Part shown: positions 45,207 through 53,715 of the stretch, one piece after another
How positions within the stretch are numbered: position 1 is the first letter of the stretch
Layout: every line of letters starts with the position of its first letter
Assembly: GCA_018267575.1 (NCBI GenBank)
Contig: JAFDYF010000062.1
Coordinates: forward strand, 1 to 64,000
Direction: 5' to 3'
Length of the DNA: 64,000 nucleotides
Source of the DNA: Bacteroidota bacterium
GTDB lineage: Bacteria > Bacteroidota > Bacteroidia > Chitinophagales > Chitinophagaceae
Position numbers and translations under genes: made by a program
The notes under the pieces: generated by a model
Told to the model about the DNA's origin: nothing
Databases searched by the model: none
Seen by the model: only the letters and a program-made list of their open reading frames with translations

Positions 45207-46247
45207 ATGTTTTATATTCACGATACCATTTGTATTTCGCCCCAAACCAGCTATACTGATATTGATTTGGGCAAAATCAATGGACCGGTTGAAAATAAAT
45301 TATTGGCCAAAGAACCCAGCTACGAAGGCATCCCACTCGGCATCCTGCGCAGAATGGGCCGGGCTGTGCGAATGGGCGTGGGTGCGGCTTTGCAGATTAC
45401 AAAACAAAACCTGGATGGAATTATTATTGGTACCGGTAATGGGGGCATGGAAGATTGCATCAAATTCCTAAACCAAATTATCGAGTACGAGGAGGGCATG
45501 CTGACCCCTACCAATTTTGTACAAAGCACTACCAATGCCATTGCAGGTCAAATAGGGCTCATGACCAAAAACAAAGGGTATAACTGTACGCATGTGCATC
45601 GAGGACTTGCTTTTGAAAATGCCATCATTGATGCCGATATGTTGCTTACAGAAAATAGTTCTGCCAAATACTTGTTGGGTGCCGTGGATGAAATTTCTGC
45701 CTATAATTACAATATCGATCTGTTGGATGGATGGTTTAAAAAAGAAAAACTGACGAATGAAAATTTATATGACCTAAACTCTGCCGGCTCTATTGCTGGG
45801 GAGGGGGCAGCGATGTTTTTGGCTAGTAAGGAGAAAATCGGTGCCTCTGCTGAAATAAAAGCCATCCACATATTACATTCCGATAATGAGCAGATGATAG
45901 CAAGTGAACTGAAAAAATTTATTTCCAAATACACTAGTGAAGAAAAATTGAATCTGGTTCTCTCGGGTGAAAATGGAGACAACCGATTACAAAAATACTA
46001 TTCAACCTGTGAAACTCAATTGCCAGAAAAACTGGCCATCGCCCGGTTCAAACATTTATTTGGTGAGCATGCCAGTGCCTCTGCCCTTGCGGTATGGTTG
46101 TCCTGCCAAATCATCATCAAACAATCTGTTCCGAAGCATTTATTGAAATTCCCTGCAAATAATGCGGGCATAAATGAAATCCTGATCTATAATAATCACA
46201 AGGGAATTCAACATAGTTTTATTTTAATCTCTAGAGTAGATGGATAG
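45207..46247 (+). CDS. beta-ketoacyl synthase-like chain length factor
   Basis: 346 residues of the ketoacyl synthase N-terminal-like family (PF13723-type). The start at MFYIHDTICIS (45207) is chosen over an upstream in-frame codon inside the ketosynthase gene. Where a ketosynthase has its catalytic Cys, this protein reads CTHVHRGLAFENA (His131-Arg132-Gly133), so it lacks the nucleophile. That is expected for a chain-length-factor-like partner forming a heterodimer with the ketosynthase at 44008, as in aryl-polyene systems. The two are 2 bp apart. Confidence 0.82.
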   Translation: MFYIHDTICISPQTSYTDIDLGKINGPVENKLLAKEPSYEGIPLGILRRMGRAVRMGVGAALQITKQNLDGIIIGTGNGGMEDCIKFLNQIIEYEEGMLTPTNFVQSTTNAIAGQIGLMTKNKGYNCTHVHRGLAFENAIIDADMLLTENSSAKYLLGAVDEISAYNYNIDLLDGWFKKEKLTNENLYDLNSAGSIAGEGAAMFLASKEKIGASAEIKAIHILHSDNEQMIASELKKFISKYTSEEKLNLVLSGENGDNRLQKYYSTCETQLPEKLAIARFKHLFGEHASASALAVWLSCQIIIKQSVPKHLLKFPANNAGINEILIYNNHKGIQHSFILISRVDG

Positions 46248-46311
46248 ACAATTAGTTTCATGACCCTACCCCCAAAAAATTTCATCTCTTGTTTTTTATA
46301 CTGCTGAACCG

Positions 46312-46986
46312 TTATTCATCTGCATTATAATCAATATTTTTCCCAAGTGTGCCTCTGAATCTTTTCCAAAAACCTTCCCTTTTGGTAAGCGGTATAAAAT
46401 CTTTGACGAAATATTTGGCATAATCTATCGCCGGGTCTTTCATTTCTGGCTCTAGCATTTTAAGGGTATCATACACAAAAGGTATCAGTTTTAGGTCGGG
46501 ACTCAATTTTTTTCTGGCAAAGCTTTTCAGCATTTTTGTTTGGAAGGGATCTGAGGCGATGCCTATTTTTTTAAAACCAAGCTCGATTGCTTTTTTATAA
46601 GAATAGTAGGCGTTTTCAGTACTATGCTCGGCTTTTGTTTCCAAAAAAACATTTTCTTTGGGTATACCAATGGCCTCTGCATAAAGGCTCATGATGCCTG
46701 CTTCGGTATATGGACTATAAACCGCAGCACCTGAAAACATTAGATTCTTGGCAATGCCTTTCTCAAATAAAAATTTTGACCAGTACACCCTACCCTTCAT
46801 AATCCGATCCCATTTGCCATTTACAAATGGAACACCGGGAACTATAACCATATCAAACTGTTCTTTGGCTGCTTGATCATAAAGGCGTTTTGAAGCGCGG
46901 GAAGAAAAAGCACAGGAGTTGAGCAAAAGCATAAGAAAAAAAATGCCGATAAATAGAAAAACCATCTTGATAGAAACGAACTTCAT
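46312..46986 (-). CDS. SanA/YdcF-like membrane lipoprotein (DUF218)
   Basis: 224 residues. A signal-anchor segment (MVFLFIGIFFLMLLLNSCAFSS) with a lipobox-like LLNSC is followed by the DUF218 fold: FDMVIVPGVPFVNGKWDRIMKGRVYWSK and LMFSGAAVYSPYTEAGIMSLYAEAIGIPKENVFLETKAEHSTENAYYSYK. The start at 46986 is chosen because it gives the signal; the longer frame reads into the next gene. The family (SanA, ElyC, YdcF) is linked to envelope integrity, function unproven. It is on the minus strand with the FAD gene, 25 bp downstream of it. Confidence 0.8.
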   Translation of the reverse strand: MKFVSIKMVFLFIGIFFLMLLLNSCAFSSRASKRLYDQAAKEQFDMVIVPGVPFVNGKWDRIMKGRVYWSKFLFEKGIAKNLMFSGAAVYSPYTEAGIMSLYAEAIGIPKENVFLETKAEHSTENAYYSYKKAIELGFKKIGIASDPFQTKMLKSFARKKLSPDLKLIPFVYDTLKMLEPEMKDPAIDYAKYFVKDFIPLTKREGFWKRFRGTLGKNIDYNADE

Positions 46987-47011
46987 AAAGTGATTGAATA
47001 ATATAATCGAA

Positions 47012-48736
47012 TCAGTTGATGGCACGGCCATTTCCCAACGTATAAGCAGCATGCCGCTGCGCCGGCGAAAGGGGATGCTTCCATGAATTATCATAAGGCT
47101 TAAAGCAGCCTAGTTTCAGCAATGCCTCCAAAGAAATCCGGTTATCCATATAGGCAGCTAATCCCTTAAACGCTTCTTTGTTTTCTTTTTTAAAAATGAG
47201 CAAAACGGCATTAGCCCCTGCTTTTGTTGCAATGGGTACCCCTCCCCCAAGCTCAGCCCAATGTCCTCCCAACAAAAGATTTTTCAAGGGGGTATGGTAA
47301 TGTGCAATATGGTTCTGCATATTTGCCCTACAGGGTTTGGCGCCCATCATGGAGCCATCTTTGTTGCCGGTATAACGCCAATGTGTAACCGGCGTAGCCA
47401 CTTCGTAAAACAAAATATGGGAGCGCAGCCCGGGAGCTACTTTCTCCTCTACCCTACTAATGATGGCTTCGGCAACACGGGTTTTGAGTTCGCGATATTT
47501 CTCACCACGGATATAGTTCCCTTGTTCGTCTTTTTCTGTTTGCCAGTTATTTTCAAAATCCATAATGGCAGGCATATATAGTGTTAAAGTACCTTGACCT
47601 TCGGGAGCTAGGGATTTGTCCCTTAAAGACGGTGCCAGAATACTGATTTCACTTGTTAAAGGATCACCACTGCTAAATGCACCAAAAGCATGTTCCTCAT
47701 CAACGATATGCACCAATTCTTCATTAAAGCCCAAGGCTTCTGTCGGGCAATCCAGCGCAATGGAAATAGTTACGGAAGAAGTATATAGTTCTGCCCTACG
47801 AAGTTTATCAACCATTTTCTGGGGAATGATGCCCGGCGCCAGCATTTTTTCGTACAAAGTTTCTATATCACAGGCTGCCACCACATATTTACTAGCTACT
47901 TGATATTGCCCTCCCCGATGTTCAAAACGAACGCCTTTGGCGGTTTTATCTTCCACCAGAATTTCCAGCACTTTGCATTTAAAATAAACATGGTTTTGAA
48001 AATGCTCCACCACATGCTGCAACCATTTTGGTATCATCTGACTTCCACCCTTGGGCGGACTTTGAAAATCGCCATAATAAGCCCAGCCGATCGGAATCAA
48101 ACAGGCCAGCAACTCGGTTTCGGAAGCAAATATTTTATGCAGCCTTTCATCCTTAAAGAATTTTTTCAGCCCTTTTTTTAATCCCTTCTCCCCACTATAA
48201 GTAACATAGGGAATAAAAGGGATGACAAATTTTAGCAGGCGCATCTTGTTCCTCATTTTTTCAAGAAGATTCATTGACTCTTCCGATCGAAACACGTTGC
48301 TAAAATTTTCAAAAGACCCACCCAATTTTTTTGCAGCTTTGAAAAAACGGGTAATGCCTACTTTATCATTGGGAAATTCTTTTATCAATTGGTCCCGCCA
48401 TTCGTTGGGGTTATTGGTAAGCAGGTAGTCGAAATTTTCCCCTTTATATCTTCTGATACGTTGCTGCGGCTCGGCAGCAGGGTAATCATTGCCCAACACA
48501 TCGAATAGTTTGAATACCATTCCACCCGGGAAACATTGGTTGAGCCAATGGATGGCCGTGTCAAAAACAAAATTCTTTCTTCTGAAACCCGCCAAGTATC
48601 CCCCAGCATGGGCTTCTTTTTCCAGCACACAAACAGAAAAACCAGCCTTGCTCAAAAGTCCGGCAGCCGTAAGCCCGCCCACACCTGCACCAATTACTAC
48701 CACATCATAAAAAGGCTTTAATTCCAGTTTTTGCAT
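47012..48736 (-). CDS. CrtI-like NAD(P)/FAD-dependent oxidoreductase
   Basis: A 574-residue flavoprotein. The dinucleotide-binding motif YDVVVIGAGVGGLTAAGLLSKAG is at the N-terminus and the phytoene desaturase-type C-terminal FAD motif is LLLGGHWAELGGGVPIATKAGANA. CrtI relatives dehydrogenate or isomerise polyenes or hydroxylate ring carbons. The start at MQKLELKPF (48736) gives the normal length. It heads the minus-strand pair with the SanA-like gene inside the flexirubin cluster. A role in modifying the polyene or ring is inferred. Confidence 0.85.
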   Translation of the reverse strand: MQKLELKPFYDVVVIGAGVGGLTAAGLLSKAGFSVCVLEKEAHAGGYLAGFRRKNFVFDTAIHWLNQCFPGGMVFKLFDVLGNDYPAAEPQQRIRRYKGENFDYLLTNNPNEWRDQLIKEFPNDKVGITRFFKAAKKLGGSFENFSNVFRSEESMNLLEKMRNKMRLLKFVIPFIPYVTYSGEKGLKKGLKKFFKDERLHKIFASETELLACLIPIGWAYYGDFQSPPKGGSQMIPKWLQHVVEHFQNHVYFKCKVLEILVEDKTAKGVRFEHRGGQYQVASKYVVAACDIETLYEKMLAPGIIPQKMVDKLRRAELYTSSVTISIALDCPTEALGFNEELVHIVDEEHAFGAFSSGDPLTSEISILAPSLRDKSLAPEGQGTLTLYMPAIMDFENNWQTEKDEQGNYIRGEKYRELKTRVAEAIISRVEEKVAPGLRSHILFYEVATPVTHWRYTGNKDGSMMGAKPCRANMQNHIAHYHTPLKNLLLGGHWAELGGGVPIATKAGANAVLLIFKKENKEAFKGLAAYMDNRISLEALLKLGCFKPYDNSWKHPLSPAQRHAAYTLGNGRAIN

Positions 48737-48956
48737 GAAGGAAAGATACTGAAACTGTATTAAAGATTGCAATCTGTTCAAAGATAAAATCATTACCCTT
48801 TTTATAACTGGTTAGTTAAAGTATCCTCATATTATATTTATCAAATGTAGGGTGAGTGAAGGTCTATCCACTTGCCCTTTCATTGCATAATCGTAATTTC
48901 GCAGGTCGATTGTATTGTTGCCAGAACCATGGGCTGGCATTAAAAATCTCACATTA

Positions 48957-50153
48957 ATGGAAACGCCGGATTTGCTAGCAAATAAATTCAAAGGATTTCG
49001 TGCTTGCGTCATCATCCCTACCTACAATAATGAGGAAACATTGGGGAAAGTGATTCGAGATGTGGCAAATTATACCGACGATATTATTGTGGTGAATGAT
49101 GGCTCCACAGATAATACCAAAAACATTATTCAGACATTTCCATTTGTTCAATGTTTGAACCACGATAAAAATAGCGGTAAGGGAAAGGCCATTCGGAACG
49201 GTTTCCAGTTCGCTCTTTCCAAAGGCTATGAATTTGCCATTACCATAGACTCCGACGGACAGCATTTTGCCAAGGACCTGCCCAAATTTATTGAGGCATT
49301 GGAAAATAATCAGAACGCCATCATTATTGGTGAGCGTGACCTAAACCAGGCTTCTGTGCCGGGTAAAAGTAGTTTTGGCAACAAATTTTCCAATTTTTGG
49401 TTCAAGGTTGAAACCGGCATCACCGTTGAAGATACTCAATCCGGCTTTCGGCTTTACCCTTTGTTACCGCTCAAAGACATCCAGTTCCGTACTGTAAAAT
49501 ATGAGTTCGAGATCGAAGTGCTGGTACGAGCCGCATGGAGGGGCGTAAATATTAAACCTGTACCGGTATCGGTTTATTATCCGCCCAAAGAAGAACGCAT
49601 CTCCCATTTCAGGCCATTCAAGGATACAGTAAGAATCAGTATATTGAACAGTTTATTGGTATTGATCACTTTTTTCTATATCCGGCCCAGAAATTTTTTT
49701 AGATTAATCAGCGACAAAGAAAAAGGAAGGGCATATGTAAGTAAATATCTATTACAAAGCAGCCAACCCAACCATATCAAAGCGATATCAGTAGGGTTTG
49801 GTGTATTTATGGGCATTGTACCCATTTGGGGCTTTCAACTGATTGTAGCCATCTCTTTATCTATTTTATTCAGGTTGAATAAGGCCTTGGTCATACTCGC
49901 TGCACATATCAGTTTTGCCCCCTTGATACCACTAATTATTTTTCTAAGCTATAGGACTGGGGCTTTATGGATGGCCGAAAGAGCCACGCCCATCAGGTTT
50001 AGTTGGCATATTTCGCTTTCAGAGATAAAAAGAAATGCCGAACAATACCTGGTAGGGAGCGTTCTCCTTGCGGTTATTGCGGGGGTTTTTAGTGGCTTGA
50101 TCACTTTGCTGCTTCTGAAATTGTTTAAAGACAAAAAAAATCCAGCAATTTAA
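48957..50153 (+). CDS. glycosyltransferase family 2 with C-terminal DUF2062 membrane domain
   Basis: 398 residues. The GT-A domain shows CVIIPTYNNEETLGKVI, IVVNDGSTDNTKNI, the catalytic ITIDSDGQHF block and VEDTQSGFRLYPL. From about residue 270 a DUF2062 domain with three helices (AISVGFGVFMGIVPIWGFQL) anchors it in the membrane. Polyprenyl-phosphate or lipid sugar transfer is typical of such fusions. It lies 28 bp before the trifunctional protein, so co-transcription is likely; a role in sugar attachment to the pigment is possible but unproven. Confidence 0.87.
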   Translation: METPDLLANKFKGFRACVIIPTYNNEETLGKVIRDVANYTDDIIVVNDGSTDNTKNIIQTFPFVQCLNHDKNSGKGKAIRNGFQFALSKGYEFAITIDSDGQHFAKDLPKFIEALENNQNAIIIGERDLNQASVPGKSSFGNKFSNFWFKVETGITVEDTQSGFRLYPLLPLKDIQFRTVKYEFEIEVLVRAAWRGVNIKPVPVSVYYPPKEERISHFRPFKDTVRISILNSLLVLITFFYIRPRNFFRLISDKEKGRAYVSKYLLQSSQPNHIKAISVGFGVFMGIVPIWGFQLIVAISLSILFRLNKALVILAAHISFAPLIPLIIFLSYRTGALWMAERATPIRFSWHISLSEIKRNAEQYLVGSVLLAVIAGVFSGLITLLLLKLFKDKKNPAI

Positions 50154-50180
50154 ACAGTATGTTTAGATATTATCGATAAG

Positions 50181-52217
50181 TTGGCAAATAAAACATTCAA
50201 TATATCTGTCTATTTTTCTACTCACCGTAAACCGGTAGGGGGAATATTATTCATTGTATTCACCCTGCTGTGCTATTTCGCTTCCCAACTTCAATTCGAA
50301 GACAACCCGAATGGTGATTTTCAACATTGGGGCCATAGCGGTTCAACCATTTTTATTTCGCTATGCTTGTTCGTATTGCTATACTATGGCCGCATTGAGC
50401 TTGCGTTGCTTACGCTTCTACCAGCCTTTTGCACCATCATCTGTTTGATGGGAGCTTTGGATATTTTAAAATCCCCCATTAGTGAAGGCTCATTTATTTT
50501 CGCCTCCATCATTGTTGGAATCGCTAGTACACTCAGCAGCATGATTATCATGCATGCACAGCTTCAATTATACAAAACGGGAGTAAAAAGATTTTCTTTT
50601 AAAAAACCGATGATGGTAAGCTTGGGCATTGGCATCATCATTTGCTTATGCTTACTTTGTTTTTATACGTATCGGTCTCTAACAACCGTTTTATTACTCG
50701 TTACCTGCGGCATACTGGTCGGAAATTTTTTATCACATGCGCTCCTCCCCGCCCTCTTTCACTTTTTAATCAGCAACAGAACGGACAGAAAATTATTTCC
50801 TTGGACTTTTTCCGGTCTGGCACTATCGGCATTTGCATTCGCCTATTTTGTTGTCGCTAGTTTGGTCCTTACTTTGTTGGGGCTGGTTTTTGTGAAACTG
50901 AATCCATTTAACAAAGAAAAAGGAAAACGGTTTTACCACATTTCTATATCAAAGTTTTGTTGGTCGCTCATGTATATTATGGGAAATGTGAAGAAGCAAA
51001 TCATCAATCCCCTTCAGGAAGATTTTTCGAAACCGGCTGTGATTGTTTGTAACCATCAGTCCTTTTTGGATATTCTCAGTACGGTTATGTTATACCCAAA
51101 ACTGATATTGTTTACCAATCATTGGGTTTGGAACTCGCCTGTTTTTGGTTTTGTGGTGCGCATGGCCGACTATTATCCGGTAATGCAGGGAGCGGATGGT
51201 AGTATCGATCGAGTGAGCGACCGAGTGAAAAATGGATACTCGGTGGTTGTATTCCCTGAAGGGACAAGATCGGTGGATGGGGCTATAAAGCGTTTTCATA
51301 AAGGCGCCTTTTTTCTTGCCGAAAAATTGAACTTGGATATATTGCCCATACTGATTCACGGTACAGGCTATACGATGAGCAAAGGTGATTTCCTATTGAA
51401 AAATGGTAGCGTCACGTTAACCATTTTACCAAGAATAAAACCGGATCATTTTAGTTTTGGGATAGGCTATGCCGAAAGGTCAAAATCGATTGGTCGGTAT
51501 TTTCGTAAGGAATTAGGGAGCATCAAGCAGCAATTCGAAACTACCAGTTATTTTAGGGAACAGCTTATCTACAACTATATTTACAAAGGGCCTGTGCTGG
51601 AATGGTATATGCGCATTAAATTGAAACTGGAAAAAAATTATCAGCTTTTTGATGAGTTGCTGCCCAAGACTGGGAATATTCTGGATGCTGGCTGTGGTTA
51701 TGGGTTCATGAGTTATATGCTTCATTTTGTATCAACCGAAAGAAAGCTGATAGGCGTTGATTATGATGAAAAAAAAATCAATACCGCCAACCATTGCTTT
51801 AGTAGGGATGAAAATATCCATTTCATTTCATCAAACCTACTCGATTTCCAATATGGGAAATATGATGGCATCATCCTTTCCGATGTGCTTCATTATCTTC
51901 AACCCGAGCAACAAAAGCAAGTCATAGAAAACTGTTTGGAAAGCCTAAACCTACATGGCATTTTAATCATTCGCGATGGCGACAAGGATTTAAAAGAAAG
52001 GCATAAAGGAACTATCATTACTGAATTTTTCTCCACCCGGTTCTCCGGTTTCAACAAAACCACAGAAAATGGGTTATCCTTTCTTTCAGGTAGCCTTATA
52101 CGTGAGATTGCACAGGTTAAAAAAATGGGGTTCGAAGAAATTGACCCATCCAAGCTGACATCAAACAAAATATTTGTCATCAAAAAAAATGCAGCCACCG
52201 ACTATGCAGCAGTATGA
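50181..52217 (+). CDS. fusion of reduced MMPL-like membrane domain, PlsC acyltransferase and SAM methyltransferase
   Basis: 678 residues. Residues 1-240 hold seven or eight membrane helices that read like the first and last helices of an MMPL/RND transporter (ISVYFSTHRKPVGGILF; LQLYKTGVKRFSFKKPMM), but the periplasmic domains are absent and the usual GDDYS acidic motif is replaced by ASTLSS. Residues about 285-450 are a PlsC-type acyltransferase (NHQSFLD with His292 and Asp297; FPEGTRS at 358-364). Residues about 495-640 are a SAM methyltransferase (ILDAGCGYGF). I recall a longer trifunctional MMPL/acyltransferase/methyltransferase family in Bacteroidota pigment clusters, so this looks like a shortened form. 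The start is TTG. It is 27 bp from the GT2 gene. Confidence 0.82.
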   Translation: MANKTFNISVYFSTHRKPVGGILFIVFTLLCYFASQLQFEDNPNGDFQHWGHSGSTIFISLCLFVLLYYGRIELALLTLLPAFCTIICLMGALDILKSPISEGSFIFASIIVGIASTLSSMIIMHAQLQLYKTGVKRFSFKKPMMVSLGIGIIICLCLLCFYTYRSLTTVLLLVTCGILVGNFLSHALLPALFHFLISNRTDRKLFPWTFSGLALSAFAFAYFVVASLVLTLLGLVFVKLNPFNKEKGKRFYHISISKFCWSLMYIMGNVKKQIINPLQEDFSKPAVIVCNHQSFLDILSTVMLYPKLILFTNHWVWNSPVFGFVVRMADYYPVMQGADGSIDRVSDRVKNGYSVVVFPEGTRSVDGAIKRFHKGAFFLAEKLNLDILPILIHGTGYTMSKGDFLLKNGSVTLTILPRIKPDHFSFGIGYAERSKSIGRYFRKELGSIKQQFETTSYFREQLIYNYIYKGPVLEWYMRIKLKLEKNYQLFDELLPKTGNILDAGCGYGFMSYMLHFVSTERKLIGVDYDEKKINTANHCFSRDENIHFISSNLLDFQYGKYDGIILSDVLHYLQPEQQKQVIENCLESLNLHGILIIRDGDKDLKERHKGTIITEFFSTRFSGFNKTTENGLSFLSGSLIREIAQVKKMGFEEIDPSKLTSNKIFVIKKNAATDYAAV

Positions 52218-53715
52218 TCTGGTTATCATTGGCAGTGGGATGGGCGGTTTGGTTTGTGGCAACCTGCTGAGCCTAGAGGGTCTCCATGTTTGTGTACTTG
52301 AAAAAAACAAACAAATCGGTGGATGCCTTCAGACTTTTGTGCGTGACAAAGTGATTTTCGATTCAGGGGTCCATTATATCGGTGGCTTGGATAAAGGCCA
52401 GAACCTTCACCAGATATTCAAATATCTGGGGTTGATGGAGAAACTGAAATTGGAAAAAATGGATGATTTCGCCTTTGATAAGATCATCATTGGCAATGAA
52501 AAAAAAGAATATGTTTTAGCCCAAGGCTACGAACGTTTTATCAACAGCTTATCTGCAGATTTTCCAGAGGAAGAAGATGCCATCCGCATCTATTGCGAAG
52601 CCATGCAAAGCATCTGCCAAAAATTTCCTTTATACAATTTGAGAAGTGGCGGTACTTATCAGGAAAAACAGGATGTGCTTGCAATAGATACAAAGACCAT
52701 TATTGAGAAACTTACTAAAAATAAAAAGCTTCAGGCCGTGTTGGCAGGTAATAACCTACTATATGCAGGAGCGCCGGACAAAACCCCTTTTTATATTCAT
52801 GCCCTTATATTGAACAGTTATATTGAAAGCGCTTGGAAATGTGTGGATGGAGGTTCTCAAATCGCAAAAATACTGGCACAAAATATCAGGAAAGATGGAG
52901 GCACTGTTTTAACCCATAAAGAAGTAACTCGGATGGTGGAGGAAAATGGCAAATTGATATTTGTCGAAACCAAGAATGGGGAAAAATTTCATGCCAAGCA
53001 TTTTATTTCCAATTTGCATCCCTCCAAAACCATGGAGATGTTGAAAACCAATCTGGCCAAACCGGCCTATCGCAAGCGTTTGAAAAGTCTTGAAAATGCC
53101 ATTTCCTGTTTTACCCTGAACATCGTTCTTAAAAAAAATAGCTTCCCCTATTTCAAACACAATTATTATTGGCACCAAGAAGGAACTGTTTGGGATATGC
53201 AAAATTATAATGAGGAAAACTGGCCATTGGGCTATGCGCTGTTCACATCCCCGGTCTCCGGATCCAACAGGTACGCCAGTGCCCTTTCCATACTTACTTA
53301 CATGAGATATGATGAAACGGCAGCTTGGGAAAAAACATTCAATACCGTTTCCCATGAAAATGAAAGAGGAAAAGATTATGACCATTTCAAAAAATCAAAA
53401 GCAGAAATCTTGCTGCGCTTAGTGGAGCAAAGATTCCCCAATTTGAAAGATTGCATACAATCCTATACCGTGGCCACGCCACTTTCTTATAGAGATTATC
53501 TGGGCACGGACGATGGATCGCTCTATGGTATCATGAAAGATTATAAAGACCCGATAAAAACCTTGATTGCCCCACAAACCAAAATACCTAACCTTTTTTT
53601 AACAGGACAAAACCTGAACTTGCATGGTATTTTGGGAGCATCCATTACGGCACTGGCCACTTGCAATGCCTTATTGGGAAACGAAAATATCATCGAAAAA
53701 ATAAACCATGTTTAG
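52204..53715 (+). CDS. CrtI-like NAD(P)/FAD-dependent oxidoreductase
   Basis: A 503-residue flavoprotein, second of its kind in the cluster. It carries YDLVIIGSGMGGLVCGNLLSLEG at the N-terminus and LFLTGQNLNLHGILGASITALA at the C-terminal FAD site. The start at MQQYDL (52204) lies 14 bp inside the previous gene; an ATG 15 nt upstream is also possible. The substrate is unknown; polyene chain dehydrogenation or ring oxidation are candidates. The stop overlaps the C45 gene start by 8 bp. Confidence 0.85.
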   Translation: MQQYDLVIIGSGMGGLVCGNLLSLEGLHVCVLEKNKQIGGCLQTFVRDKVIFDSGVHYIGGLDKGQNLHQIFKYLGLMEKLKLEKMDDFAFDKIIIGNEKKEYVLAQGYERFINSLSADFPEEEDAIRIYCEAMQSICQKFPLYNLRSGGTYQEKQDVLAIDTKTIIEKLTKNKKLQAVLAGNNLLYAGAPDKTPFYIHALILNSYIESAWKCVDGGSQIAKILAQNIRKDGGTVLTHKEVTRMVEENGKLIFVETKNGEKFHAKHFISNLHPSKTMEMLKTNLAKPAYRKRLKSLENAISCFTLNIVLKKNSFPYFKHNYYWHQEGTVWDMQNYNEENWPLGYALFTSPVSGSNRYASALSILTYMRYDETAAWEKTFNTVSHENERGKDYDHFKKSKAEILLRLVEQRFPNLKDCIQSYTVATPLSYRDYLGTDDGSLYGIMKDYKDPIKTLIAPQTKIPNLFLTGQNLNLHGILGASITALATCNALLGNENIIEKINHV

